DNA of 64,000 bases from positions 62,001 through 126,000 of the forward strand of contig SEFZ01000011.1 of NCBI GenBank assembly GCA_004173185.1. Reading direction: 5' to 3'. This document shows positions 24,315-32,725 of this stretch, piece by piece (within the stretch, counting starts at the first letter, position 1; each line of letters opens with the position of its first letter). This DNA is from Sphingomonadales bacterium. Its GTDB lineage: Bacteria; Pseudomonadota; Alphaproteobacteria; Sphingomonadales; Sphingomonadaceae. A program made the position numbers and the translations under genes. The notes below the pieces were generated by a model that did not search any database, was not told the DNA's origin, and was given only the letters and a program-made list of their open reading frames with translations.

Positions 24315-24677
24315 ATGATGAAACCCGCCACGCCTATCCTCTTCGTTCGCGACGTAACCGCCGCCGCTGCATTCTATCGCGACAAACTCGGCTTCACGGT
24401 CGATTTCCTCCACGGCAGCCCGCCTTTTTATGGTGCGGTGTCGCGGGGTGAGGCTTGTCTGCATCTGCGCTTCGTGGGGCAGCCCAATTTCGCGGCGCTG
24501 GCGGAGGCGGAGGAGTCGCTGATTCTCGCGACGATCGAAGTCAGCGATGTGGCTGCGTTGTTCGCCGAGTTTAGCGGGGTGGATATGCCGCAGGCTTTGG
24601 TCACGCAGGATTGGGGCGGCACCGATTTCCACGTCCGCGATCCCGACGGGAATGTGATAAGCTTCGTCCAGTTCTGA
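24315..24677 (+). CDS. VOC family (glyoxalase-like) protein
   Basis: PILFVRDVTAAAAFYRDKLGFTVDFLHG...DWGGTDFHVRDPDGNVISFVQF. Confidence 0.93.
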   Translation: MMKPATPILFVRDVTAAAAFYRDKLGFTVDFLHGSPPFYGAVSRGEACLHLRFVGQPNFAALAEAEESLILATIEVSDVAALFAEFSGVDMPQALVTQDWGGTDFHVRDPDGNVISFVQF

Positions 24678-24790
24678 GGGGACGACCACGCCGCCAGAGG
24701 CGAAATGTCTCCACGCCGCCGGGCGTAGCGAAATGCGTTGCAGCGTCACAACGCTTCCCATGCGGGGCTAGCTCTGCTCTAGCCGCAGCC

Positions 24791-25975
24791 ATGACACCCG
24801 CAGCACGTACTCAGGCCGCCATCGAATTGCTCGACCGGATCATCGCCGCCGCCCGCGATCAGGGCGCGGCAGCCGACACGCTGATCGCGCGCTGGTTCGC
24901 CGAGCGCCGTTATGCCGGCTCCAAGGACCGCCGCGCGATCCGCGAACTGGTCTATGATGCGATCCGCATGTTTGGAAAACCGCCCGAAAGCGGCCGCGCT
25001 GCGATACTGTCGCTGGCGAAGGACCGGCCCGAGATGGCCGAGTGGTTCGATGGCTCGCCTTATGGCCCCGCCGCGATCGAGCCCGATGAGCCGGTCGCCA
25101 AGCCCGCCTTCGCGCATGACTGGTTGATCAAGGCGCTGCGTGCGTCGGACATCGGCATCGAAGAACAGGCCGCGCTGCTCCAGCGCGCGCCGCTCGATGT
25201 CCGCGTAAACAGTCTCAAGGCCGATGCCGACGCCGTGCTCGCCACGATCGAGGGCGCGGAGCCGATCCCGTTCACGACCGACGGCCTCCGCCTGCCCAGC
25301 GACGCGCCGGTCGAGCAATTGCCTTCGTTCCGCGACGGCGAGATCGAAGTGCAGGATGCCGGCAGCCAGATCGTCAGTCTCGCCAGCGGCGTGCGGCGCG
25401 GGCAGCATGTCATCGATCTGTGCGCAGGCGGTGGCGGCAAGACGCTGGCGTTGGCTGCGATGATGGCGAACCATGGCAGCATCCTCGCTTGTGACGTCGA
25501 TCGTGGCCGCCTCCAGCGCCTGCCGCCGCGTGCCGAGCGGGCAGGGGTCACCATTGCGGAAACCCGGCTTCTCAATCCCAAGCAGGAGGATAGCCAGCTT
25601 GCCGATCAGGCGGGCCGAGCCGATGTCGTGCTGATCGATGCGCCTTGCTCGGGCACCGGCACCTGGCGCCGCAACCCGGAGGCACGCTGGCGGCTTACCC
25701 CGCATCGGCTGGCCCAGTTGGGCGAGACCCAGCGCTATCTGATGCGGATGGCGGCCGAACTGGTCCGCCCCGGCGGGCATCTGGTGTATATCGTCTGCTC
25801 GGTGCTGGACGATGAGGGCGCGAACCAGGTCGATGCGTTTCTCAAGGCCTATCCCGGCTGGACCGCCGAGCCGCTGGCACCCGGCGCGGGCACCCCGCGC
25901 GGCGCAGGGCTTCGCCTCACCCCGCTGGGGGACTCGACCGACGGCTTTTTTGTCGCGAAGATGCGGCGGCCATGA
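24791..25975 (+). CDS. RsmB/NOP family rRNA m5C methyltransferase
   Basis: VIDLCAGGGGKTLALAAMM...VLIDAPCSGTGTWRRNPEARWR...YIVCSVLDDEG. Confidence 0.92.
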   Translation: MTPAARTQAAIELLDRIIAAARDQGAAADTLIARWFAERRYAGSKDRRAIRELVYDAIRMFGKPPESGRAAILSLAKDRPEMAEWFDGSPYGPAAIEPDEPVAKPAFAHDWLIKALRASDIGIEEQAALLQRAPLDVRVNSLKADADAVLATIEGAEPIPFTTDGLRLPSDAPVEQLPSFRDGEIEVQDAGSQIVSLASGVRRGQHVIDLCAGGGGKTLALAAMMANHGSILACDVDRGRLQRLPPRAERAGVTIAETRLLNPKQEDSQLADQAGRADVVLIDAPCSGTGTWRRNPEARWRLTPHRLAQLGETQRYLMRMAAELVRPGGHLVYIVCSVLDDEGANQVDAFLKAYPGWTAEPLAPGAGTPRGAGLRLTPLGDSTDGFFVAKMRRP

Positions 25976-26007
25976 TAGCCACAAAGGCCAGTTTCTCGGA
26001 GTTATCG

Positions 26008-26511
26008 ATGCGCGTTACCGCGATTTCTGCTGCTGCTGCCCTGTTGCTCCTCTCGGTTTCGACCTCGCTGATGGCACAGCGCCCGGATGCCCAGATCGAT
26101 CCGCGCTCGCTGGCGCTGCTGCAGGAAGGCCGCGCCGCACAGGCTGCCGGCAATATCGACGGCGCCACCGATGCGCTGGAAAGCGCGCTCGCGGTCGATC
26201 CGCGCAACCGTCAGGCATTCGTGCTGCTCGCCGAGATCGCCCGCGGCCGCGATCTGCCCGGCAAGGCGATCCGCCTCTACCGGGAAGCGCTGCTGCTGGA
26301 GCCCAACGATCTCGCGGCGCTGCGCGGACAGGGTGAAGCGATGGTCAGCAAGGGCGCGATGGAGAAGGCCAAGGCCAATCTCGCCAAGATCAAGACGATC
26401 TGCACCACGGGCTGCAACGACGCCAATGTGCTTGCCGCTGCGATCGACAAGGGGCCGCCCGTTACGGTGACGGCATCAGCCGAGAAGCCCGCGGAGCCGG
26501 CCAAGCCCTGA
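26008..26511 (+). CDS. Tetratricopeptide repeat protein, secreted
   Basis: Signal peptide; TPR-like NIDGATDALESALAVDPRNRQAFVLLAEIARGRDLPGKAIRLYREALLLEPND. Confidence 0.85.
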   Translation: MRVTAISAAAALLLLSVSTSLMAQRPDAQIDPRSLALLQEGRAAQAAGNIDGATDALESALAVDPRNRQAFVLLAEIARGRDLPGKAIRLYREALLLEPNDLAALRGQGEAMVSKGAMEKAKANLAKIKTICTTGCNDANVLAAAIDKGPPVTVTASAEKPAEPAKP

Positions 26512-26714
26512 AGCTGTCGCGCAACTGCTTGCGCCGCAGCGTAGGGGAAGGGCGGGCCAAAGCCGCTGTTTCACGGTCTCGCGGCGCGAATGTTCCCCAA
26601 TGTTCGCACTGACCATGGGGGGGCGGAGCGACGATTTCAAAGAGCAGGTGGCAGAGCCACCAGAGCATGTCGCTCTTAGCCAAGCAGGCGAAATCCTACT
26701 TTGCAAGGTGATGC

Positions 26715-26745
26715 TTGGCGGATTCTGGGTGGGAAGCGGTCATTC
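26715..26745 (+). repeat. Cassette-type repeat copy 1
   Basis: ttggcggattctgggtgggaagcggtcattc. Confidence 0.6.
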
Positions 26746-26764
26746 CTGCTCGCCAGTTTCAACG

Positions 26765-27295
26765 CTACCAACCTAGACGGTGGCGCGTCCGCTGCCACCA
26801 TGAGCCCTGCCCCGAAGAGGCCGCTGCCAAGAGTCGCTTCGCTTGCGTTGCGGTGACACCAAGCAGAAGCGCGATCTCCTCCACAGAGATGTCGGGCCGT
26901 TCCTTCCGCAAGTGTTCTGCAGTCCAGACCAGCGACGGAGAGAGTCGCTCTAAGAAGACGCAGGGTCGAATGCGCAAGGCGTGCCCTGTTTTAAGCACGC
27001 GCTCGTAGCTGAGAAACTCAATCGGCCATTCGGCATCGACAGAAATGCGGTTGGCCTCATCGACGGTCAACCGCCGTAGAAAGTGCTCATCGAAGATGCG
27101 CTCTTCCTGAGCAATCATCCAGTGTTGAGCGCAGGCGCGGCACTGAGAAAGGTGTAGCCACCAAGCACCTCCGCCATGATCGACGAGATTCTCGATAGTC
27201 GAGAACACTCTCTCGTCGAGACCGTCGCCGCCCATTGGAACTGCGGCTAAGTCAGGCAGGGATGCGCAACGGCAAGAGCTTGCGGCTTCATTCAT
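26765..27295 (-). CDS. Hypothetical protein with C-terminal HTH-like segment
   Basis: MNEAASSCRCAS...CRACAQHW...PDISVEEIALLLGVTATQAKRLLAAA. Confidence 0.6.
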   Translation of the reverse strand: MNEAASSCRCASLPDLAAVPMGGDGLDERVFSTIENLVDHGGGAWWLHLSQCRACAQHWMIAQEERIFDEHFLRRLTVDEANRISVDAEWPIEFLSYERVLKTGHALRIRPCVFLERLSPSLVWTAEHLRKERPDISVEEIALLLGVTATQAKRLLAAASSGQGSWWQRTRHRLGW

Positions 27296-27319
27296 CAAAG
27301 CATGATGCGGCCAAGGGTG

Positions 27320-27350
27320 AACGTCCGCAACTGGGTGGGAAGCGGCCAGC
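27320..27350 (+). repeat. Cassette-type repeat copy 2
   Basis: aacgtccgcaactgggtgggaagcggccagc. Confidence 0.8.
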
Positions 27351-27392
27351 CTGCTTTCTGGCGGCGGGCACCATTTCATGTGAAAAGGTGGT

Positions 27393-27809
27393 ATGGGCAT
27401 CTTGTATAAATCCGCCGCCACTATTGGCTTCTATGGTGATGATCTCGACCCGGCAGAGGTTACAGCGGCGTTGGGTGCCGAGCCTACCGTGGGGGTGCGT
27501 AAGGGCGGCCAATGGGAAACCAAGCTAGGAGCGATAAAAGTAGCGGTGACGGGATCGTGGCGCATGAAAGCTGAGCGTTGCGAGCCGGGTGATCTGGACG
27601 GCCAAATCAACGGCTTGCTCGATGGCTTATCGAATGACCTCGTTGCATGGCGGTCTTTTTCACAGCGATACCGTGGCCGGGCTTTCTGTGGACTGTTCCT
27701 CGACAGCGGAAACGAAGGTCTGACATTGCGCGCCGAAACGCTGTTGCGTTTAGGAGAGCGCGGGCTGCTGATCGACTTGGACATCTACGGCTTGGACCAG
27801 CCTGACTAA
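27393..27809 (+). CDS. DUF4279-like protein
   Basis: ATIGFYGDDLDPAEVTAALGAEPTVGVRKGG...LDGLSNDLVAWRSFSQRYRGRAFCGLFL. Confidence 0.75.
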   Translation: MGILYKSAATIGFYGDDLDPAEVTAALGAEPTVGVRKGGQWETKLGAIKVAVTGSWRMKAERCEPGDLDGQINGLLDGLSNDLVAWRSFSQRYRGRAFCGLFLDSGNEGLTLRAETLLRLGERGLLIDLDIYGLDQPD

Positions 27810-27838
27810 CGGCCGCAAATGGGTCGAATGCGGACACG
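27808..27838 (+). repeat. Cassette-type repeat copy 3
   Basis: aacggccgcaaatgggtcgaatgcggacacg; overlaps the stop codon of the upstream ORF. Confidence 0.8.
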
Positions 27839-27841
27839 CGG

Positions 27842-28147
27842 TCACATTCCGCCTGTGTAGAAAATAAGGTCCGGAGGCATTAGGACAAGCATAATAGCGC
27901 CGACACAACCGGTTGCACCTGCCCACCCATTACGCAGTGATGCTCCAAGGAGCGCAAGTGATAGCAGCGCCATGCCGAGTGGGATGTGCAAATAATAGTT
28001 TCGTTGCCCGCTATTGGGAAAGCCGGGCACGTTCTGCGCCGCTATGTCGGACATCACGTCAAAGCCGCGCAGCGCGAGATAGCCCCATGCAAGCGATGCC
28101 AGTAAGATTGGCAGGCGGGACAACAACATGCCTCCAAGCCTAATCAT
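27842..28147 (-). CDS. Small membrane protein, hypothetical
   Basis: MIRLGGMLLSRLPILLASLAWGYLALRGF...; three hydrophobic segments. Confidence 0.6.
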   Translation of the reverse strand: MIRLGGMLLSRLPILLASLAWGYLALRGFDVMSDIAAQNVPGFPNSGQRNYYLHIPLGMALLSLALLGASLRNGWAGATGCVGAIMLVLMPPDLIFYTGGM

Positions 28148-28163
28148 CCAACCGCATCGCCAC

Positions 28164-28195
28164 AACGTCCGCAATTGGGTCGCTACTGGCGTGAC
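28164..28195 (+). repeat. Cassette-type repeat copy 4
   Basis: aacgtccgcaattgggtcgctactggcgtgac. Confidence 0.75.
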
Positions 28196-28223
28196 CGCTG
28201 TTGGTCGCCCTGCCATGACGCCC

Positions 28224-28255
28224 AACGGCGTCAAATGGGTGGACAACGGACGTTC
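28224..28255 (+). repeat. Cassette-type repeat copy 5
   Basis: aacggcgtcaaatgggtggacaacggacgttc. Confidence 0.75.
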
Positions 28256-28291
28256 GTGGTGAAGATTAGAGACACGGCTCGGAGCGTGACG

Positions 28292-28585
28292 ATGCGGCAG
28301 AACGACAGCCTTATGACGGTGATGGCATGGCAGCAAACATCGCGCTTCGTAGTCTTGGGCCTGCTGTTTCTCAGCGGCTGCCAGTTCCTTGCCGCTGCCT
28401 TGGTATATCGCACCGTCGGCAGAAGCGAGACCGATACGCTGATCTTTGCCGGTTGCCTCATGATGGCCGGGTTCGCTTTCGCCCTTGGCTTGGCGTTCAG
28501 AAAGTCAGGGGCGCCCACTTGGAAGCACAAGTTGGCGGTCGCCGTCGTAGCGCTGCCAGCGGCGATAAGTTTGCTTTTACGCTAA
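28292..28585 (+). CDS. Small membrane protein, hypothetical
   Basis: MRQNDSLMTVMAWQQTSRFVVLGLLFLSGCQFLAAALVYRTVG...; three to four hydrophobic segments. Start 28292 or 28313. Confidence 0.55.
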   Translation: MRQNDSLMTVMAWQQTSRFVVLGLLFLSGCQFLAAALVYRTVGRSETDTLIFAGCLMMAGFAFALGLAFRKSGAPTWKHKLAVAVVALPAAISLLLR

Positions 28586-28612
28586 AGACCGCAATTGGGT
28601 TTTTACCGGCCC
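28584..28612 (+). repeat. Cassette-type repeat copy 6
   Basis: aaagaccgcaattgggtttttaccggccc; overlaps the stop codon of the upstream ORF. Confidence 0.7.
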
Positions 28613-28644
28613 GGCGTCTTTTGGCGCAGCAGATCGAGGGCCGC

Positions 28645-28676
28645 AAAGGCTGAAATTGGGTGAAATGCCGACATTG
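28645..28676 (+). repeat. Cassette-type repeat copy 7, degenerate
   Basis: aaaggctgaaattgggtgaaatgccgacattg. Confidence 0.5.
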
Positions 28677-28688
28677 GCATGCCCAACG

Positions 28689-29330
28689 TTATGCCGCTGC
28701 TGTTCGACGCCAGCGTTCGTTTATCATTGCCCAGATAGCTGCGCCAGCTAACAAGAGAATCCCAGCGCACAACGCTATCATTTGTCCGATAGCGTTGCTT
28801 TCCATTAGACCGGGCGCACCAGCCGCCGATATAACCAAGTGTGGTTGCGCCGATTGAAGCGATGACGCCCGACCTATCGAGCGGACGTCCAGGTGGTAGG
28901 TTTCTCCGGTGGCGAGGCGAATGTGTGCGCCCACCCAAGTATAGGTATCCGCACCTTCATATTGGCCGCCTGCCAGCGAAGTGGACGGGGTGATTTCACC
29001 GGTTAAGTTGCGCCCGTTTGACGACGCTTTGAGCGCTAAAACCACTGGCCAAGGCGAGGCTGGAGTTTTGCACTCCGCCTTCTGCATCGCGTCTACAGAC
29101 ACCGTGCAGGGATACATCCGTTCTGCCGTCTCCCGGTTCATCCTGACGCCAATTGCGTACGTTTCCGTGTATCCGGCCTGAAACGTTACCTGCTTTGTCG
29201 TCCCAGGCGTGAGATCGAATGGCCCGAAATCAATCACGGGGTTAGGACGAAGCGCCACTACCAAGTTTAGCAGCACGGCCAATCCGATTAAACCTAGCGG
29301 ACCAAGTTTGCGCAAAAGACGCGTTTTCAT
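28689..29330 (-). CDS. Membrane-anchored hypothetical protein
   Basis: N- and C-terminal transmembrane segments around a predicted extracytoplasmic domain. Confidence 0.6.
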   Translation of the reverse strand: MKTRLLRKLGPLGLIGLAVLLNLVVALRPNPVIDFGPFDLTPGTTKQVTFQAGYTETYAIGVRMNRETAERMYPCTVSVDAMQKAECKTPASPWPVVLALKASSNGRNLTGEITPSTSLAGGQYEGADTYTWVGAHIRLATGETYHLDVRSIGRASSLQSAQPHLVISAAGAPGLMESNAIGQMIALCAGILLLAGAAIWAMINERWRRTAAA

Positions 29331-29352
29331 CCCTACGGTCTAAAGGCGGACG

Positions 29353-29383
29353 GAGTGTCCGCAAGTGGGTCGTGAGCCGCCCC
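29353..29383 (+). repeat. Cassette-type repeat copy 8
   Basis: gagtgtccgcaagtgggtcgtgagccgcccc. Confidence 0.7.
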
Positions 29384-29391
29384 TACAGCCC

Positions 29392-30216
29392 TTAGTCTTT
29401 CGGGCTCAACACCCGCGCGAGTTCGACGAACTCCCCGACGGAGACCGTCTCGGCGCGTCGGGCGGAATCGATCCGGAGCGTCTCCATCGCCTCCAGCGCG
29501 CCGGGCACGCCTTTCAGGCTTTGGCGCAGCATTTTGCGGCGCTGGCCGAACGCGGCGGCGGTTAGCGCCTCCAGCGTTTTGAAGCGCACGCCCTTGGGCT
29601 CGGCGGCGGGGGTGATGTGCACCACGGCCGACATCACCTTGGGCGGTGGGGTGAAGGCCGAGCGATGGACCGTCATTGCGATCTTCGCGGTCGAGCGCCA
29701 TTGGGCCAGCACCGCGAGCCGGCCATAAGCATCGTCGTTCGCGCTGGATACGATCCGTTCGGCGACTTCCTTTTGGAACATCAGCGTCAGGCTTGCCCAC
29801 CAGGGCTCCCACTGTGCCGAGAGCCAGCCGACCAGCAACGCGGTGCCGACATTATAGGGAAGGTTTGCCACGACATGCGGCTTGCCGGTGAACAGCGACG
29901 GGGCGTCCACCTCCAGCGCGTCGCCCTCGATCACGCGCAGCTTGCCGGGGAAAAATTCGCCCAGCTCGGCCAGCGCGGGGATGCAGCGGCGATCGCGCTC
30001 GACTGCCACTACGCTGGCGCCCGCTTCGAGCAGGGCGCGCGTCAGTCCGCCTGGTCCCGGGCCGACCTCGAACACTTCCTGACCGGCAAGCGCACCCGGC
30101 ACCTTGGCGATGCGGGCGAGCAATTGGTGGTCGAACAGGAAGTTCTGTCCCAGCGCCTTGCTGGCGCTCAGACCGTATCGCTGGATGACGTCGCGGAGGG
30201 GAGGTAGGTCATTCAC
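29392..30216 (-). CDS. rsmA: 16S rRNA dimethyladenosine transferase
   Basis: [49 protein letters not shown]...[14 protein letters not shown]. Confidence 0.97.
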   Translation of the reverse strand: MNDLPPLRDVIQRYGLSASKALGQNFLFDHQLLARIAKVPGALAGQEVFEVGPGPGGLTRALLEAGASVVAVERDRRCIPALAELGEFFPGKLRVIEGDALEVDAPSLFTGKPHVVANLPYNVGTALLVGWLSAQWEPWWASLTLMFQKEVAERIVSSANDDAYGRLAVLAQWRSTAKIAMTVHRSAFTPPPKVMSAVVHITPAAEPKGVRFKTLEALTAAAFGQRRKMLRQSLKGVPGALEAMETLRIDSARRAETVSVGEFVELARVLSPKD

Positions 30217-30229
30217 TCAGCCCACATAC

Positions 30230-30296
30230 CGCTCATGCCGAGCTTGTCGAAGCACGTTTATCGCGGTGCCCTTCGACACGCTAAGGATGCGCGGGG
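30230..30296. repeat. Family B intergenic inverted repeat (GAGCTTGTCGAAG / CTTCGACA)
   Basis: gctcatgccgagcttgtcgaagcac...gtgcccttcgacacgctaaggatgcgc. Confidence 0.65.
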
Positions 30297-31292
30297 TCAG
30301 GAGGCGGCATCGGCCCTGCGCTGCGCGGCGCTGGCCGCCATGCGGATCGCCGCGATCATCGCGCCCGGATGCGCCTGATCCTTGCCCGCGATGCCGAATG
30401 CAGTGCCGTGATCGGGCGAGGTGCGGACGATCGGCAGGCCGAGAGTCATATTCACGCCCTCGTCGAAATAGAGCGTCTTGATCGGGATCAGCGCCTGATC
30501 GTGATAGGGGCAGAGCGCGACGTCATATCCGGCGCGGGCGCGGGCATGGAACATCGTATCGGCCGAGAACGGCCCGACCGCGTCGATCCCCTCGGCGCGG
30601 AGCAGTTCGATCGCGGGCGCGATAATGTCGATCTCTTCGCGGCCGATCGCGCCGCTCTCGCCCGCATGCGGATTGAGCCCCGCAAATGCCAGACGCGGCC
30701 GCTCGATCCCGAAGTTGCGGAGCAGGCCGCGCGCAGTCACGCGGGCCTTGGCGACGATCAGGTCGATGGTGAGCGCGTTCGGCACATCGGCAAGCGCGAT
30801 ATGCACGGTGAGCGGCACGACGCGCAGCGTTGGCCCGGCGAGCATCATCACGGCGTTCTCGCCCGAAATCCCGCAGCGCTCGGCGACGAACTCGGTCTGG
30901 CCCGGATAGGCGAATCCGATGCCGTAAAGCTGCGCCTTGGAAACCGGACCCGTGACCACGCCGCTCGCCGCGCCCGCATTGGCTAGACCCACGGCCAGTT
31001 CGAGGGACTGGAGCGCGATGCGCGCAGTGCTGTCATTCGGGGTGCCGGGCGACACATCGTCGGCATCGCCCATCGCGAGGACCGGCAGGGCATCGGGAAA
31101 CGCCCGAAGCGCCTGCTCCGGATCGGTGATGCGCGCGATCGGGCCATCCCACACCTTTTCGATGGCGCGGGGATCGCCCACGGCAAAGAAAGGCGCGAGC
31201 GTATGTAGCTCGCGCGCCTTCCAGGCCTTGGCGGTGATTTCGGGGCCGACTCCGGCGGAGTCGCCCATCGCGACAGCGAGCGGACCGATCAT
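30297..31292 (-). CDS. pdxA: 4-hydroxythreonine-4-phosphate dehydrogenase
   Basis: MIGPLAVAMGDSAGVGPEITAKAW...GLNPHAGESGAIGREE...YHDQALIPIKTLYFDEGVNMTLGLPIVRTSPDHGTAFGIAGK. Confidence 0.97.
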   Translation of the reverse strand: MIGPLAVAMGDSAGVGPEITAKAWKARELHTLAPFFAVGDPRAIEKVWDGPIARITDPEQALRAFPDALPVLAMGDADDVSPGTPNDSTARIALQSLELAVGLANAGAASGVVTGPVSKAQLYGIGFAYPGQTEFVAERCGISGENAVMMLAGPTLRVVPLTVHIALADVPNALTIDLIVAKARVTARGLLRNFGIERPRLAFAGLNPHAGESGAIGREEIDIIAPAIELLRAEGIDAVGPFSADTMFHARARAGYDVALCPYHDQALIPIKTLYFDEGVNMTLGLPIVRTSPDHGTAFGIAGKDQAHPGAMIAAIRMAASAAQRRADAAS

Positions 31293-31308
31293 CCGCCCGT
31301 CTGCCGGA

Positions 31309-32664
31309 TCAACGATATTCGACAAGCGCGTCCCGGCGCAGATCGCGAAGCATGCGCTGCGCACGCACGTTGGTGCGCTGCTCGACGAGCACGTCCTTCA
31401 ACTGATCTTCGGATGGTATGCCAGCTGCGGGCGGATCGTCGCGGCCGCAGAGCACGAGCACGCTCACGCTATCCTCGATCGCGCCGAACGGGCGGGTGAC
31501 CTGCCCGATCTGGAGCGGGAGCAGCATGTTCTGAATGCCGGGCGGCAAATCCTTGATCACAATGCCATCGCGATCGGCCACTTCGGCGTTCAGCCCTGCG
31601 GCAACCTTTGGCACGTCGCCGCAGCCCTGGATCACCTGGGTACCCTTGGCGAACTCGGTGGCAAGCGCGGTCGCCTGGGTTTCGGACGTGCCCTTGGGGA
31701 AGCGAATAGTGACCTGACGCAGGCTGACCTTGGCTTCCTTGGGATCGGCCATCAGCACCTGACGCTTGTCGGCAAGGTAAAGGATCGAGAAGCCGGTGGG
31801 CAGTTCGATCGGTCCTGCGACCTGACCGGGCTCCATCGTCGTCACGACCGTGGCGAGTTGGTCGGGCAGCATAGACGGACGGATCCAGCTCAGATCGCCG
31901 CCGACTGACTTGGAAGAGGATTCCGAAAAGGTCTTGGCGAGATAATCGAACGGCGTGCCTTCGCGCATCTGGGCGATCATGCGCTGCATGCCGGTCGCGA
32001 CTTCCTGTGCGCGATCGGGCGTGGCGTTCTGATAGATTTCGAAGACGTGATATTCTTCGGTACCCTTGGATGCTTCCAGCCGCGCGATGATTTCCTTCAC
32101 CTCGGCATCGCTGATGTTGATGTCGATGCGGCGGCGCAGCAGGCGGCTCCAGGCCAGTTCGCCTTCGATCTGGCGACGCAGCGAGCGCTCGGACGAGCCG
32201 ATGTCGCGCAGCCAGATGCGGAACGCATCCGGATCCTTCTGATAATTCTTGGCGACCCGCGCATAGGTCTGGTCGATCTCTTTCTTTTCGACCGTGATGT
32301 CGTTGGCCTTGGCCTCCTGAATCTGCAGCGTTTCGTCGATCAGCTGGCGCAGCACCGTGAGGCGCAGCTCGTCGCGTTCGGCGGGCTTCAGGTTGAGCTT
32401 GTTGAGGCCGATGATCTGGTTGACGCGCTGTTCGACATCGGTGCCGGTGAGGACCCAATCATTGACCACAGCCGTCGCCTTGCGAATCGTCGGGTCCGCC
32501 TTGCCGAAAATCATCAGATTTGCTGGCAGATCCAGGCCAGCCGCGACCGTGCCGAGATCCTGATCGGGAACCGTCTGGGCCATCGCCCCGGATGCCATTC
32601 CCGCAAGCGCCAGCGCCAAGGCCGTCTTTGCAACACCGATTTTCACGTGAATCCGTACCCTCAT
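31309..32664 (-). CDS. surA: SurA-like periplasmic peptidylprolyl isomerase/chaperone
   Basis: Signal peptide; VNDWVLTGTDVEQRVNQ...parvulin-like region; conserved lptD-surA-pdxA-rsmA context. Confidence 0.9.
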   Translation of the reverse strand: MRVRIHVKIGVAKTALALALAGMASGAMAQTVPDQDLGTVAAGLDLPANLMIFGKADPTIRKATAVVNDWVLTGTDVEQRVNQIIGLNKLNLKPAERDELRLTVLRQLIDETLQIQEAKANDITVEKKEIDQTYARVAKNYQKDPDAFRIWLRDIGSSERSLRRQIEGELAWSRLLRRRIDINISDAEVKEIIARLEASKGTEEYHVFEIYQNATPDRAQEVATGMQRMIAQMREGTPFDYLAKTFSESSSKSVGGDLSWIRPSMLPDQLATVVTTMEPGQVAGPIELPTGFSILYLADKRQVLMADPKEAKVSLRQVTIRFPKGTSETQATALATEFAKGTQVIQGCGDVPKVAAGLNAEVADRDGIVIKDLPPGIQNMLLPLQIGQVTRPFGAIEDSVSVLVLCGRDDPPAAGIPSEDQLKDVLVEQRTNVRAQRMLRDLRRDALVEYR

Positions 32665-32725
32665 CCTAAACGGAGATCGTCGCGCTTACTGACGAATTGT
32701 GCCTGAACCAAGGCTGAGCGGAAGT

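Noticed and set aside
26700-29390. Calling the repeat-ORF array a classical integron
   Set aside because: No IntI gene or clear attI is present, and the RYYYAAC/GTTRRRY boxes are inconsistent across copies; kept as cassette-like only.
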